Below, piece by piece: positions 33,982 through 43,470 of a stretch of DNA of 64,000 nt. The stretch spans positions 8,246,001 through 8,310,000 of the forward strand of contig NZ_CP107780.1 in assembly GCF_036345175.1 (NCBI RefSeq). The letters run 5' to 3'. The position numbers were made by a program, and so were the translations under genes. The notes below the pieces were generated by a model. That model did not search any database. It had not been told where the DNA came from and worked only from the letters and a program-made list of their open reading frames with translations. Numbering within the stretch: position 1 is the stretch's first letter; every line of letters starts with the position of its first letter. The stretch comes from Streptomyces sp. NBC_00576. GTDB lineage: Bacteria > Actinomycetota > Actinomycetes > Streptomycetales > Streptomycetaceae.

Positions 33982-33996
33982 TTGACCTATAGACAA
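33982..33996. promoter_or_regulatory. Candidate GntR/FCD operator
   Basis: TTGACCTATAGACAA is an imperfect palindrome about 40-55 nt upstream of the GntR gene, of the size typical for FCD-type sites; autoregulation is plausible. Confidence 0.4.
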
Positions 33997-34202
33997 TACG
34001 GCCGAGTCCCTGCCCAGAGGCCTTCCGGACGAGAGTGCGGCGGAACGTGAGACGAGCGTTACAGACCGGACAGGGCACACGCCACAGCACACCCAACCGC
34101 TGTTTCGCCCCGGAATCCCTGCCCCGTAGGGGCCGGAAAGTCGTGCGAGCTCGCCCCTCCCGGGGACTGCCTGGACGCCACGCACGACGGAGGGCCCGCA
34201 CA

Positions 34203-34250
34203 GTACGACGGTGCCCCGCCCGGAGGAATCCGGACGGGGCACCGTCGTAC
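34203..34250 (-). terminator. E2 gene terminator
   Basis: 22-bp stem with one mismatch (34203-34224 / 34229-34250) and a GGAA loop, about 20 nt beyond the stop at 34272. Confidence 0.92.
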
Positions 34251-34271
34251 ACGTACAACCCAGGCTGCTGG

Positions 34272-36086
34272 TTACAGGCCGAGCTCGACCTCGAACTCGC
34301 CCGCCTCCAGGATCGCCTTGACGGCCGTCAGGTAACGGGCCGCGTCGGCGCCGTCGACCAGACGGTGGTCGTAGGACAGGGTCAGGTACGTCATGTCGCG
34401 TACGCCGATGACCGTGCCCTCCTCCGTCTCGATGACCGCCGGGCGCTTGACCGTCGCGCCGATGCCCAGGATCGCGACCTGGTTCGGCGGCACGATGATC
34501 GTGTCGAAGAGCGCACCGCGTGAGCCGGTGTTGGAGATGGTGAAGGTCGCGCCGGACAGCTCGTCCGGGGTGATCTTGTTGGCCCGGACCTTGCCCGCGA
34601 GCTCGGCCGTGGCCTTGGCGATACCGGCGATGTTGAGGTCGCCCGCGTGCTTGATGACCGGGGTCATCAGGCCCTTCTCGGAGTCCACCGCGATACCGAC
34701 GCTCTCGGTGTCGAAGTAGGTGATCGTGCCCTCGTCCACGTTGATCCGGGCGTTGACGGCCGGGTGGGCCTTCAGCGCCTGGGCCGCCGCCTTCACGAAG
34801 AACGGCATGGGGGAGAGCTTGACGCCCTCACGGGCAGCGAAGGAGTCCTTCGCCTGCGCGCGGAGCCTCATCAGGCGGGTGATGTCGACCTCGACGACCG
34901 AGGACAGCTGAGCCTGCTCGTGCAGGGCCTTCACCATGTTGTCGCCGATGACCTTGCGGATGCGAGGCATCTTGATGGTCTGGCCGCGGAGGGGAGAGGC
35001 CTCCAGGGTCGGAGCCTTCTTGGCGGCCGGGGCGGCGGCCGGAGCCGGAGCGGCGGCGGCGGCCTTCGCGGCCTCGGCGGCGGCGAGGACATCCTGCTTG
35101 CGGATGCGGCCGCCGACGCCGGTGCCCTTGACGGAGCCCAGGTCGACGCCGTTCTCGGCGGCGAGCTTGCGCACCAGCGGGGTCACGTACGCACCCTCGT
35201 CGGTGGCCTGCGCGGCGGCGGGAGCCGGAGCCGGGGTGACCGGGGCGGGCGCGACCGGCGCGGGCGCCGGGGGAGCGACCGGAGCCGCGGCCTGGACCGG
35301 AGCCGGCGCGGGGGCCGGAGCGGCCGGAGCCGCGGGGGCCGGGGGCGCGACGGGAGCCGCGGCCTGGACCGGAGCCGGAGCCGGAGCGGGCGCCGGGGCA
35401 GCGGCGGCGGGCGCCGGAGCCGGGGCGGCCGGAGCCGGAGCAGCCGCCGGAGCGGCACCCGGGGCGCCGATCACGGCCAGCTTGGCGCCGACCTCGGCGG
35501 TCTCGTCCTCGCCGACCACGATCTCCAGGAGCACACCGGAGGTGGGCGCCGGGATCTCGGTGTCGACCTTGTCCGTGGAGACCTCGAGCAGCGGCTCGTC
35601 TTCCTCGACGCTGTCGCCGACCGACTTCAGCCAGCGGGTGACGGTGCCCTCGGTGACGCTCTCGCCGAGCGCAGGAAGGGTGACGTCGGTGCCGGTGGCA
35701 GCGCCGGCAGCGGGAGCGGCGGCCGGAGCCGCGGCGGGGGCCGGAGCCGGAGCGGCAGGCGCCTCGGCCACGGGGGCCGGGGCAGCCGGGGCTGCCGGCG
35801 CCGCCACGGGCTCGGCCGCGGGGGCAGGGGCGGCAGCGGGCGCGCCGCTGCCGTCGTCGATGAGGGCCAGCTCGGCGCCGACCTCAACGGTCTCGTCCTC
35901 GGCGACCTTGATGGACGCCAGAACGCCGGAGACGGGCGAGGGGATCTCGGTGTCGACCTTGTCGGTCGACACCTCCAGCAGCGGCTCGTCGGCCTCGACG
36001 CGCTCGCCCTCGGCCTTCAGCCAGCGGGTGACAGTGCCCTCGGTGACGCTCTCACCGAGCGCCGGAAGGGTTACGGAAACCGCCAT
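34272..36086 (-). CDS. sucB: Dihydrolipoamide acyltransferase (E2) with two lipoyl domains
   Basis: A 604-residue E2 core. Two lipoyl domains (about 1-77 and 135-212) each carry the lipoylated Lys in STDKVDTEIP. Very long Ala/Pro linkers follow, then the peripheral subunit-binding domain (YVTPLVRKLAAENGVDLGSV, GTGVGGRIRKQDVL) and the CAT-type catalytic domain ending with LSYDHRLVDGADAARYL, whose His and Asp are catalytic. Named 2-oxoglutarate dehydrogenase E2 by analogy with annotated streptomycetes. In actinobacteria such an E2 can serve the pyruvate complex, and the aceE and lpd neighbours point to a PDH or shared role. AAGGAG precedes the ATG at 36086. Confidence 0.95.
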   Translation of the reverse strand: MAVSVTLPALGESVTEGTVTRWLKAEGERVEADEPLLEVSTDKVDTEIPSPVSGVLASIKVAEDETVEVGAELALIDDGSGAPAAAPAPAAEPVAAPAAPAAPAPVAEAPAAPAPAPAAAPAAAPAAGAATGTDVTLPALGESVTEGTVTRWLKSVGDSVEEDEPLLEVSTDKVDTEIPAPTSGVLLEIVVGEDETAEVGAKLAVIGAPGAAPAAAPAPAAPAPAPAAAAPAPAPAPAPVQAAAPVAPPAPAAPAAPAPAPAPVQAAAPVAPPAPAPVAPAPVTPAPAPAAAQATDEGAYVTPLVRKLAAENGVDLGSVKGTGVGGRIRKQDVLAAAEAAKAAAAAPAPAAAPAAKKAPTLEASPLRGQTIKMPRIRKVIGDNMVKALHEQAQLSSVVEVDITRLMRLRAQAKDSFAAREGVKLSPMPFFVKAAAQALKAHPAVNARINVDEGTITYFDTESVGIAVDSEKGLMTPVIKHAGDLNIAGIAKATAELAGKVRANKITPDELSGATFTISNTGSRGALFDTIIVPPNQVAILGIGATVKRPAVIETEEGTVIGVRDMTYLTLSYDHRLVDGADAARYLTAVKAILEAGEFEVELGL

Positions 36087-36144
36087 GGTTTCGGTTGCTC
36101 CTTACGAATTGCGGAAGTCTGTGTCGTCGTCCGTCGACCGAGGG

Positions 36145-37533
36145 TCAGTCGTGGGAGTGCAGCGGCTTGCCGGCCAGGGCCAGGTGGGCCTCGCCGAGCG
36201 CCTCGCTCTGCGTCGGGTGGGCGTGGATGAGCTGCGCGACCTCGGCGGGCAGCGCCTCCCAGTTGTAGATCAGCTGGGCTTCGCCGACCTGCTCGCCCAT
36301 GCGGTCGCCGACCATGTGGACGCCGACCACGGCACCGTCCTTGACCTGGACGAGCTTGATCTCGCCGGCGGTCTTGAGGATCTTGCTCTTGCCGTTGCCC
36401 GCGAGGTTGTACTTCAGAGCGACGACCTTGTCCGCACCGTAGATCTCCTTGGCCTTGGCCTCGGTGATGCCCACGGAGGCGACCTCGGGGTGGCAGTACG
36501 TCACCCGGGGCACGCCGTCGTAGTCGATCGGAACTGCCTTCAGGCCGGCCAGACGCTCCGCCACCAGGATGCCCTCGGCGAAGCCGACGTGCGCGAGCTG
36601 GAGTGTCGGGACCAGGTCACCGACGGCGGAGACAGTCGGCACGTTCGTCCGCATGTACTCGTCGACCAGGACGTAGCCGCGGTCCATGGCGACGCCCTGC
36701 TCCTCGTAGCCGAGGCCGGCCGAGACCGGGCCGCGACCGACGGCGACGAGCAGCACCTCGGCCTCGAACTCCTTGCCGTCGGCAAGAGTGACCTTGACAC
36801 CGTTCGCGGTGTACTCGGCCTTCGAGAAGAAGGTGCCCAGGTTGAACTTGATGCCGCGCTTGCGGAACGCGCGCTCAAGAAGCTTGGAAGAGTTCTCGTC
36901 CTCAAGGGGGGCCAGGTGCTTCAGGCCCTCGATGATCGTGACGTCCGTACCGAAGGACTTCCACGCGGACGCGAACTCGACGCCGATGACACCGCCGCCG
37001 AGGACGATGGCCGACTCCGGCACCCGGTCCAGGACGAGGGCGTGGTCCGAGGAGATGATCCGGTTGCCGTCGATCTCCAGACCCGGCAGCGACTTCGGCA
37101 CGGAGCCGGTCGCCAGCAGGACGTGGCGGCCCTGGATCCGCTGCCCGTTCACATCGACGGAGGTGGCGGAGGAGAGCCGGCCCTCACCCTCGATGTAGTG
37201 GACCTTGCGAGAGGCGACGAGGCCCTGGAGTCCCTTGTACAGGCCCGAGATGACCTCGTCCTTGTACTTGTGGACCGCGGGGACGTCGATGCCCTCGAAG
37301 GTGGCCTTCACACCGAACTGCTCGCTCTCGCGGGCCTGGTCGGCGATCTCGCCCGCGTGGAGCAGGGCCTTGGTGGGGATGCATCCCCGGTGCAGGCAGG
37401 TGCCGCCGACCTTGTCCTTCTCGATCAGTGCGACGTCCAGGCCCAGCTGGGCCCCGCGCAGCGCCGCGGCGTAACCGCCACTGCCACCGCCGAGGATCAC
37501 TAGGTCGAAAACGGTGCTGGCGTCGTTCGCCAC
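36145..37533 (-). CDS. lpdA: Dihydrolipoyl dehydrogenase (E3)
   Basis: A 462-residue flavoprotein that re-oxidises the E2 lipoamide with NAD. The FAD motif is LVILGGGSGGYAAALRGAQL, the redox-active disulfide GGTCLHRGCIPTKALLH, the NAD motif IVLGGGVIGVEFA and the C-terminal catalytic His-Glu pair HAHPTQSEALGEA. GGAGG precedes the GTG at 37533 (VANDASTVFDLVI). It is 58 nt upstream of the E2 gene, so the two form an operon. A long 5' region carries a family 1 repeat. Confidence 0.98.
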   Translation of the reverse strand: MANDASTVFDLVILGGGSGGYAAALRGAQLGLDVALIEKDKVGGTCLHRGCIPTKALLHAGEIADQARESEQFGVKATFEGIDVPAVHKYKDEVISGLYKGLQGLVASRKVHYIEGEGRLSSATSVDVNGQRIQGRHVLLATGSVPKSLPGLEIDGNRIISSDHALVLDRVPESAIVLGGGVIGVEFASAWKSFGTDVTIIEGLKHLAPLEDENSSKLLERAFRKRGIKFNLGTFFSKAEYTANGVKVTLADGKEFEAEVLLVAVGRGPVSAGLGYEEQGVAMDRGYVLVDEYMRTNVPTVSAVGDLVPTLQLAHVGFAEGILVAERLAGLKAVPIDYDGVPRVTYCHPEVASVGITEAKAKEIYGADKVVALKYNLAGNGKSKILKTAGEIKLVQVKDGAVVGVHMVGDRMGEQVGEAQLIYNWEALPAEVAQLIHAHPTQSEALGEAHLALAGKPLHSHD

Positions 37534-37916
37534 GTCACGTCCTCCATGCATTGCGCCGTACGCCGGGCTACTTTGTCCCCTTGCCGGGGGATGACCGGTC
37601 GGTCGGCTGGTGTCCGGCCGCTCTTTCTTCGGCCCTGTGGTGGGGGCCCCATCCTGCCGAGGCCATCTTCGCACTTGTCAGCCACAGAAGAGACGCCGGG
37701 CCTGTGTGACGGACACCCCACCCTTGTCAGCGAGGGGCGCGGTGACCTACCTAGGGGCGCGGGGCTGTTTCGATCTGCGGCTCCGCCGCGTGGGCGCGAC
37801 AAGCCACACACGACCCGCACCCGCCAATGCACACCAGGTATCGAGCTATGAGGCGCAACGGGACCCCGGACTACCCGCCCACGGGGTCCCGCCGCTCAAA
37901 GCCCCTTAAAGTACCC
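37534..37916. other. Intergenic region between lpdA and pepA
   Basis: 383 nt. It should carry the lpdA promoter at its left side and contains repeat family 1 copy B (37753-37820). No gene is supported. Confidence 0.7.
37753..37820 (+). repeat. Dispersed palindromic repeat family 1, copy B
   Basis: AGGGGCGCGGGGCTGTTTCG, then the GCGGCTCCGCCGC hairpin and TGGGCGCGACAAGCC. Same orientation as the other copies. Confidence 0.85.
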
Positions 37917-39446
37917 TCAGCCCAAGTCGCCGACGGCAGTCAGCTCCGCCAGCCGCACCAGCGTCCGCACGGCCGTCCCGGTCCCGCCCTTGGGCGTGTA
38001 CCCGAAGGGACCCCCCTCGTTGAACGCGGGCCCCGCGATGTCCAGGTGCGCCCAGGTGATCCCCTCACCCACGAACTCCCGCAGGAACAGCCCCGCGACC
38101 AGCCCGCCCCCGTACCGCTCACCCATGTTCGCGATGTCGGCCGTAGGAGACTCCATCCCCTTCTTCAGGTGGTCCGGCAGCGGCATCGGCCACGCCGGCT
38201 CCCCGACCTCCTCCGCCGCCTCGTGCACCGCGGAGCGGAACGCGTCGTCGTTCGCCATGATCCCGTACGTCCGGTTGCCCAGCGCCAGCATCATCGCGCC
38301 GGTCAGCGTCGCCACGTCGACGATCGCGTCCGGCTTCTCCGCCGAGGCGGCCCACAGGGCGTCGGCGAGGACGAGGCGGCCCTCGGCGTCGGTGTTGAGG
38401 ACCTCGACCGTCTTGCCGCTGTACATGCGCAGCACGTCACCGGGGCGGGTGGCGGAACCGGACGGCATGTTCTCGGCGAGCGCCAGCCAGCCGGTGACGT
38501 TGACCTGCAGGCCGAGTCGCGCGGCTGCGACGACCGCGGCGAAGACCGCCGCCGCACCGCTCATGTCGCACTTCATCGTCTCGTTGTGCCCGGCGGGCTT
38601 GAGCGAGATGCCGCCCGAGTCGTAGGTGATGCCCTTGCCGACGTAGGCGAGGTGCTTGCTCGCCGCCTCGTGCGTGTACGTCAGCTTCACCAGCCGGGGC
38701 CCGGCGGCGGAGCCGGCGCCGACGCCGAGGATGCCGCCGTAGCCGCCCTCCTCGAGCGCCTGCACGTCGAGCACCTGGACCTGGATGCCGTGCTCCTCGG
38801 CCGCGGCCTGCGCGACGGCGGCGAAGGCCTCCGGGTCGAGGTCGTTCGGCGGGGTGTTGATCAGGTCGCGGGCGCGGTTGAGCTCCTCGGACACGGCGGT
38901 GGCGCGGGCGACGGCCGCCTTGTACGCGGCGTCGCGCGGCTTGCCGCCGAGCAGGGTGACCTCGGCGAGCGGCCCCTTGCCGTTCTTCGCGTCCTTGCCG
39001 TTCCTGCCGGTCTCCTTGTACGCGTCGAAGGCGTACGCCCCGAGCAGCGCGCCCTCGCCGATCGCGCCGGCGTCGGCGGCGTCCTCGATCGGCAGGGCGA
39101 AGGCGGCCTTCTTGGCGCCGGCGAGGGTGCGGGCGGCCACACCGGCGGCCCGGCGCAGCGACTCGGCGCCGAAGGTCTCGTCCTTCTCGGGCAGCGCGCC
39201 CAGGCCCACGGCCACGACGATGGGTGCCTTGAAGCCGGCCGGGGCGGGCAGCTTGGTCACCTCGCCCTCGGCACCGGAGGCACCGAGGGTCCCCAGGACG
39301 TCGGCGAGCTTGCCGTCGTACGCCTTGTCCACGGCCTCGGCGCCCGGTGCGACGACCGGGCCCTTGGCGCCCTTGGCGACACCGACGACGATCGCGTCGG
39401 CCCGGAGGCCGGGCGCCGCAGCGGTGCTGAGAGTGAGAGCAGTCAC
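37917..39446 (-). CDS. pepA: Leucyl aminopeptidase, M17 family
   Basis: A 509-residue cytosolic di-metal aminopeptidase. The signature NTDAEGRLVLADAL and metal-ligand motifs YVGKGITYDSGGISLKP and KCDMSGAAAVFAA are intact, with the C-terminal HLDIAGPAF. Hexameric in the family. The N-terminal ~160-residue domain is Ala/Gly/Lys-rich. GTG start at 39446 (VTALTLSTAAAPG), chosen because the upstream extension is not family-like. It follows the lpd gene on the same strand but is separated by 383 nt. Confidence 0.97.
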   Translation of the reverse strand: MTALTLSTAAAPGLRADAIVVGVAKGAKGPVVAPGAEAVDKAYDGKLADVLGTLGASGAEGEVTKLPAPAGFKAPIVVAVGLGALPEKDETFGAESLRRAAGVAARTLAGAKKAAFALPIEDAADAGAIGEGALLGAYAFDAYKETGRNGKDAKNGKGPLAEVTLLGGKPRDAAYKAAVARATAVSEELNRARDLINTPPNDLDPEAFAAVAQAAAEEHGIQVQVLDVQALEEGGYGGILGVGAGSAAGPRLVKLTYTHEAASKHLAYVGKGITYDSGGISLKPAGHNETMKCDMSGAAAVFAAVVAAARLGLQVNVTGWLALAENMPSGSATRPGDVLRMYSGKTVEVLNTDAEGRLVLADALWAASAEKPDAIVDVATLTGAMMLALGNRTYGIMANDDAFRSAVHEAAEEVGEPAWPMPLPDHLKKGMESPTADIANMGERYGGGLVAGLFLREFVGEGITWAHLDIAGPAFNEGGPFGYTPKGGTGTAVRTLVRLAELTAVGDLG

Positions 39447-39778
39447 GGTGGTGAATTCTCGCTTCCGTCTGAAAAGTTTCTGTGGCCGAGTGGGATGGGT
39501 CGACCAGGCCCGACAAGCGACCCTAAATCCGGCCTCAGGGGCTGTCAGCACCAGGGTTGGCACCCTCGGCACGAGCCTACGCTCGGTGGCTGGTTTCGCT
39601 CATTCCTGCGGGTGTTCACCTGGCGGTGGCGTCATGGTCATTTCCCACCCTTCACTTCCGGTGACCTGAGTCACACTCGTGCAGTTGTAGTGAGTGGGTT
39701 GGTCACCGCTTATGCATGATTTCCACGGATCCCACTCGGAATTGACCGCCGAGGGGGACTGGTTGGGGGAGGGCGAAC
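39447..39778. other. Divergent promoter region, pepA / exopolysaccharide locus
   Basis: 332 nt between divergent genes. It includes a Crp-like palindrome (39661-39674) and A+T-richer sequence at 39700-39720, likely the promoter side of the exopolysaccharide genes. No gene is supported. Confidence 0.7.
39661..39674. promoter_or_regulatory. Crp-like palindrome upstream of the exopolysaccharide genes
   Basis: GTGACCTGAGTCAC fits GTG-N6-GNCAC, the motif reported for the Streptomyces Crp regulator, and is symmetric (GTGAC-CTGA-GTCAC). It lies about 105 nt upstream of the deacetylase start. Confidence 0.45.
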
Positions 39779-41815
39779 ATGGCGCAGATAGCGCGCAGAT
39801 CAAGATTTTCCCGGGACGCGGCCGTTGTCGCGACGGCCGCCGGGCTACTGGCCCTGGGGCTGGGAGTGCCCGGCGCGGCGGCCGCCGCGGAGCCGCGCAT
39901 CGACCTGAAAGTGCTGGTCGTGGACAACGGCGACAGCCCGGTCGAGGCGATCACGGCGGAACTGGCGGACACGGGCATCCCGTACACGACCGTCGACCTG
40001 AACGACGCGAACCGCCCGACGGTCGACGCCGCATTCCTGAGCGACACGGTGAACGGCGTACCCCGGGCCAGGTTCCAGGGCGTGGTGCTGCCCAACGAGG
40101 CACCGTTCGGGTCCGGTTCGGCCGAGCAGACGGCCCTGGAGGCCTACGAGACTACGTACGGCATTCCGCAGGTCGACGCCTACACATGGGCGCACCCGGG
40201 GGTCGGCCTCGACTACAGCTCCTACTCCGGCACGCTGGACGGGCAGGCCGCCGCCGTTACCGACGCGGGCCGGACCGGGTACTTCGGCTATCTGGACGGC
40301 CCGCTTGCGTTCGAGGACAACTCGGCGTCCGTACAGGAGAGTTACGGCTTCGTCGCCACGCCCCGTACGGGCTTCACCAGCTACGTCGACACGGCGGTGC
40401 CCGGTGGGACCGGTCGCGGCAGCCTGGTCGGCGAGTACGCGCACGACGGGCGCCGCGAACTCGTTGTGACCTTCGCGTACAACGAGTATCAGCAGCAGTT
40501 CCGGGTGCTGGCCCGGGGCATCGTGGAATGGCTGACCCAGGGAGTGCACCTGGGGCAGAGCCGGAACTACTTCTCCGTGCATGTCGACGACGTCTTCGCG
40601 CCCGACAGCCGCTGGGACACCGAACGCAACTGCACGCCCGGCGACTTCGACTGTGTGGGCGGCGACGGCGAGGGCACGACCCCCATCCGGATGACGGCGG
40701 CCGACGCGGTCCACGCGGCCCAGTGGCAGCAGAGCAGCGGCTTCACGCTCGACATGGTCTACAACGCCGGTTCGGGAGAGGAGTGGAAGAGCGAGAACGG
40801 CGGCACGGACGCCCTCGCCGACCAACTCCTCGCGGACAAGGCCAAGTACCGCTGGATGAACCACACGTACACCCACCAGTACCTCGGCTGTGTGCAGGAC
40901 ACCTCCACCGTGCCCTGGAGCTGCGCCAGGAACGCGGACGGCTCGACGCGGTACATGAGCCGCGCCGACATCTCGGCGGAGATCGCCAACAACTACAACT
41001 GGGGCGTGACGCACGGTCTTTCGACCGAGCGCGGTGAGCTGGTGACCGGTGAGCACTCGGGTCTGAAGACGCTGCCGCAGCAGCCCGACGACAACCCGAA
41101 CCTCGCGGGCGCCCTCGCCGACAACGGCATCCAGTGGACCGCCTCCGACAACTCCCGTGAGCCGCAGCAGCGTTCGGCGGGCAGCGGCACACTGACCGTG
41201 CCGCGCTACCCGATGAACGTGTACTACAACACGGGTACGAAGGCCGAGATGGCCGACGAGTACAACTGGATCTACGCTTCGGCGGCCGACGGCGGCAGCG
41301 GCATCTGCGAGAACAACCCGACGTCCACCTGTCTGGCCGAGCCGCTGGACACCGCCACCGGCTATCTGTCGTACATCGTGCCGCAGGAGGCCCGCACCGC
41401 ACTCGGGCACGCCATTTCGGGCGATCCGCGTCCGCACTACGCGCACCAGTCCAACCTGGCCGAGGACCGCACGCTGTACCCGGTCCTGGACACGGTCCTC
41501 GCCGACTACCGGGCGCTGTTCGCCGACAACACCCCGCTGGAGAACCCCCGGCAGAGTGCCATCGGCACCGAACTCCAGCGCCGCGCCGCCTGGCAGACCG
41601 CCGTCGCGAACGGCACCGTCACGGCGTACCGCATCGGCAAGACCATCACGGTCACCGCACCGCCCGGCACCCGCATCCCGGTCACCGCACCGACCGGAAC
41701 CACCAGGCAACTCCTGCTGGGCACGGCGGCGTTCGGCACGCCCTACGCCGGCCGCCTCTCGGCGTGGACCGCACCGGACCTTCTCCAGTCCGCGCTGACG
41801 CTCAACCTGCCGTAG
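39779..41815 (+). CDS. Secreted Agd3/CE18-like polysaccharide deacetylase
   Basis: A 678-residue exported protein with a signal peptide (AAVVATAAGLLALGLGV, cleavage near AAAAA-EP). An N-terminal flavodoxin-like domain (residues about 40-250) precedes a deacetylase-type barrel. The metal/catalytic motif SVHVDDVF has Asp270 and Asp271, and MNHTYTHQ has His362 and His366, the D-H-H set of CE4/CE18 deacetylases. A beta-rich domain closes the protein (KTITVTAPPGTRIPVTAP). The domain order resembles Agd3 of Aspergillus (CBM87 + CE18), which partly deacetylates galactosaminogalactan. GGGGGAGGG precedes the ATG at 39779. It is first in the exopolysaccharide locus; substrate inferred. Confidence 0.85.
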   Translation: MAQIARRSRFSRDAAVVATAAGLLALGLGVPGAAAAAEPRIDLKVLVVDNGDSPVEAITAELADTGIPYTTVDLNDANRPTVDAAFLSDTVNGVPRARFQGVVLPNEAPFGSGSAEQTALEAYETTYGIPQVDAYTWAHPGVGLDYSSYSGTLDGQAAAVTDAGRTGYFGYLDGPLAFEDNSASVQESYGFVATPRTGFTSYVDTAVPGGTGRGSLVGEYAHDGRRELVVTFAYNEYQQQFRVLARGIVEWLTQGVHLGQSRNYFSVHVDDVFAPDSRWDTERNCTPGDFDCVGGDGEGTTPIRMTAADAVHAAQWQQSSGFTLDMVYNAGSGEEWKSENGGTDALADQLLADKAKYRWMNHTYTHQYLGCVQDTSTVPWSCARNADGSTRYMSRADISAEIANNYNWGVTHGLSTERGELVTGEHSGLKTLPQQPDDNPNLAGALADNGIQWTASDNSREPQQRSAGSGTLTVPRYPMNVYYNTGTKAEMADEYNWIYASAADGGSGICENNPTSTCLAEPLDTATGYLSYIVPQEARTALGHAISGDPRPHYAHQSNLAEDRTLYPVLDTVLADYRALFADNTPLENPRQSAIGTELQRRAAWQTAVANGTVTAYRIGKTITVTAPPGTRIPVTAPTGTTRQLLLGTAAFGTPYAGRLSAWTAPDLLQSALTLNLP

Positions 41816-41820
41816 AGGCA

Positions 41821-41890
41821 GCTGCCCCGAAGGGGCAGCGCCGAAGGGGCGCGGGGAACTGCGCGACCAGCCACAACGAACCCGCAGCCG
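41821..41890 (+). repeat. Hairpin plus family 1 related repeat, copy C
   Basis: GCTGCCCC-GAA-GGGGCAGC (41821-41839) is a terminator-like hairpin just after the deacetylase gene. GGGGCGCGGGGAACTGCGCG and ACCAGCCACAACGAACCCGC follow, a shorter variant of family 1. It may attenuate transcription into the glycosyltransferase gene. Confidence 0.75.
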
Positions 41891-41946
41891 GGACCGGTCC
41901 GCAGTTTCCCCCCACATCATCCGCATCCCAGAAGGGGAGCAGCGTA

Positions 41947-43470
41947 GTGCTGCGCACCGGACGTCACGTCACGATGCTCACCGAAGGCACCTACCCGCAC
42001 GTCCACGGCGGGGTAAGCACCTGGTGCGACCAACTCGTCAAGGGCATGCCGGAGGTCGACTTCCACATAGTCTCGCTCACCGGCAGCGGCTGCGAACCTG
42101 TCACCTGGGAGCTGCCGCCGAACGTCTACCGGCACACCTCCGTGCCGACCTGGGGACCGCGACCCGGCCGCGCACGAGCGCCGCTGGGCCGGTCCCGTCG
42201 CCGTTTCGTCGACTCCTACGAGCGCTTCCTGCTGTCCTTCCTGGACCCGACGGCGCCCTGTGACTTCGGCGAGGCCCTCTACGAACTCGCCGAACTCGCC
42301 CGCGACGGACGTCTGTCGGCGGCCCTGCGCACCGAGTCGGCGCTGCGCTCGCTGATGTGGATATGGACGATGCCGCATCTGGCGACCGCCGAGGCACGCC
42401 CGACAGTTCACGATGCTCTGACGGCAACGGACCTGCTGGAGCACGCACTTCGGCCACTGGGAACCCGCATTCCCGAGGACTCCGTCGCCCACGCGGTCAG
42501 CAGCGGCCTCGCCACCCTGCCCGCCCTCGCCGCGCACAAGCTGGACGGGGTGCCGTTCCTCCTCACCGAGCACGGCATCTATCTGCGCGAGCGCTACCTC
42601 GGCTACCGCAGCGGTGAACAGCGCTGGCCCGTCAAGGCGTTCATGCTCGGCTTCTACCGCGAGCTGAACTCCCTCGGCTACCGCGAGGCGGACCTCATCA
42701 CCCCCTGCAACCAGTACAACCGCCGCTGGGAGGAGCGCGGCGGCGCCGACAGCGACAAGATCCGCACGGTCTACAACGGCGTCGACCCGCACGCCTTCCC
42801 GCACGCCGGTCCCGAGCCCGAGGTCCCCACCCTCACCTGGTGCGGACGCGTCGACCCCATCAAGGACCTGGAGACACTCCTCCACGCCTACGCCATGGTC
42901 CGCGCCGAACTCCCGGAAACCAGGCTGCGGTTGTTCGGCCCGGTACCGGCGGGCGGCGAGGCCTACCAGACCCGGCTGGAGAAGCTCGCCGCCGAACTCG
43001 GTGTCACCGACGGACTGACCTTCGAGGGCCGCATCACCGAGGTCTGGCGCGCCTACGCGGCCGGTCACGTCGTCATGCTGTCGTCCATCTCCGAAGGCTT
43101 CCCCTTCTCCATCATCGAGGCGATGTCCTGCGGCCGTACGACGGTCTCGACGGACGTCGGCGGAGTCAGCGAGGCCGTCGGCGACACCGGTCTAGTGGTC
43201 CCGCCGCGCGAGCCGGAGAAGATGGCGGCAGCCGCGCTGACCCTCCTCCGGGACGACGAACGGCGCCTGAAACTCGGCGAGTTGGCTCGCCAGCGCGTGA
43301 TCGACCGCTTCACGCTCCGCCGTTCCGTGGACGCCTTCCGGACGATCTACCAGGAGCTCGCGGGCCGGCCCGAGGTGTACGAGCCCACCCTGGAGACTGT
43401 GGTCGACTGGACCCTCGAACTGCGCGACCCCTGGTACCAGGCCGTCGCAACGGAAGGGGCAGGCTGGTGA
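41947..43470 (+). CDS. pelF: PelF-type GT4 glycosyltransferase
   Basis: A 507-residue cytosolic glycosyltransferase. The N-terminal DUF3492/PelF signature (MLTEGTYPHVHGGVSTWCDQ) gives family identity. The C-terminal GT4 domain has the nucleotide-sugar E-x7-E motif SEGFPFSIIE (Glu383, Glu391) and DVGGVSEAVGDTGLVVPP. In Pel systems PelF polymerises the GalNAc/GlcNAc-rich chain using UDP-sugars. Here it follows an Agd3-like deacetylase instead of PelA-E. The GTG at 41947 has GGGGAG about 9 nt upstream. It overlaps the next gene by four bases (GTGA), so the two are translated together. Confidence 0.92.
   Translation: MLRTGRHVTMLTEGTYPHVHGGVSTWCDQLVKGMPEVDFHIVSLTGSGCEPVTWELPPNVYRHTSVPTWGPRPGRARAPLGRSRRRFVDSYERFLLSFLDPTAPCDFGEALYELAELARDGRLSAALRTESALRSLMWIWTMPHLATAEARPTVHDALTATDLLEHALRPLGTRIPEDSVAHAVSSGLATLPALAAHKLDGVPFLLTEHGIYLRERYLGYRSGEQRWPVKAFMLGFYRELNSLGYREADLITPCNQYNRRWEERGGADSDKIRTVYNGVDPHAFPHAGPEPEVPTLTWCGRVDPIKDLETLLHAYAMVRAELPETRLRLFGPVPAGGEAYQTRLEKLAAELGVTDGLTFEGRITEVWRAYAAGHVVMLSSISEGFPFSIIEAMSCGRTTVSTDVGGVSEAVGDTGLVVPPREPEKMAAAALTLLRDDERRLKLGELARQRVIDRFTLRRSVDAFRTIYQELAGRPEVYEPTLETVVDWTLELRDPWYQAVATEGAGW

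Larger units (their letters stand above)
33944..34271. other. Intergenic region between E2 and GntR genes
   Basis: 328 nt. It holds the GntR-gene upstream element (33982-33996) and the E2 terminator (34203-34250). The middle (about 34010-34200) shows no supported gene. Confidence 0.7.

Noticed and set aside
35020..35840. Highly repetitive GC-rich DNA in the E2 gene
   Set aside because: Explained by Ala/Pro-rich interdomain linkers of the acyltransferase, a normal family feature.
34647..37503. Long plus-strand open frames across the E2 and lpd genes
   Set aside because: They mirror the Ala/Pro linkers and the lpd coding frame on the minus strand; both minus-strand proteins have complete family motifs.
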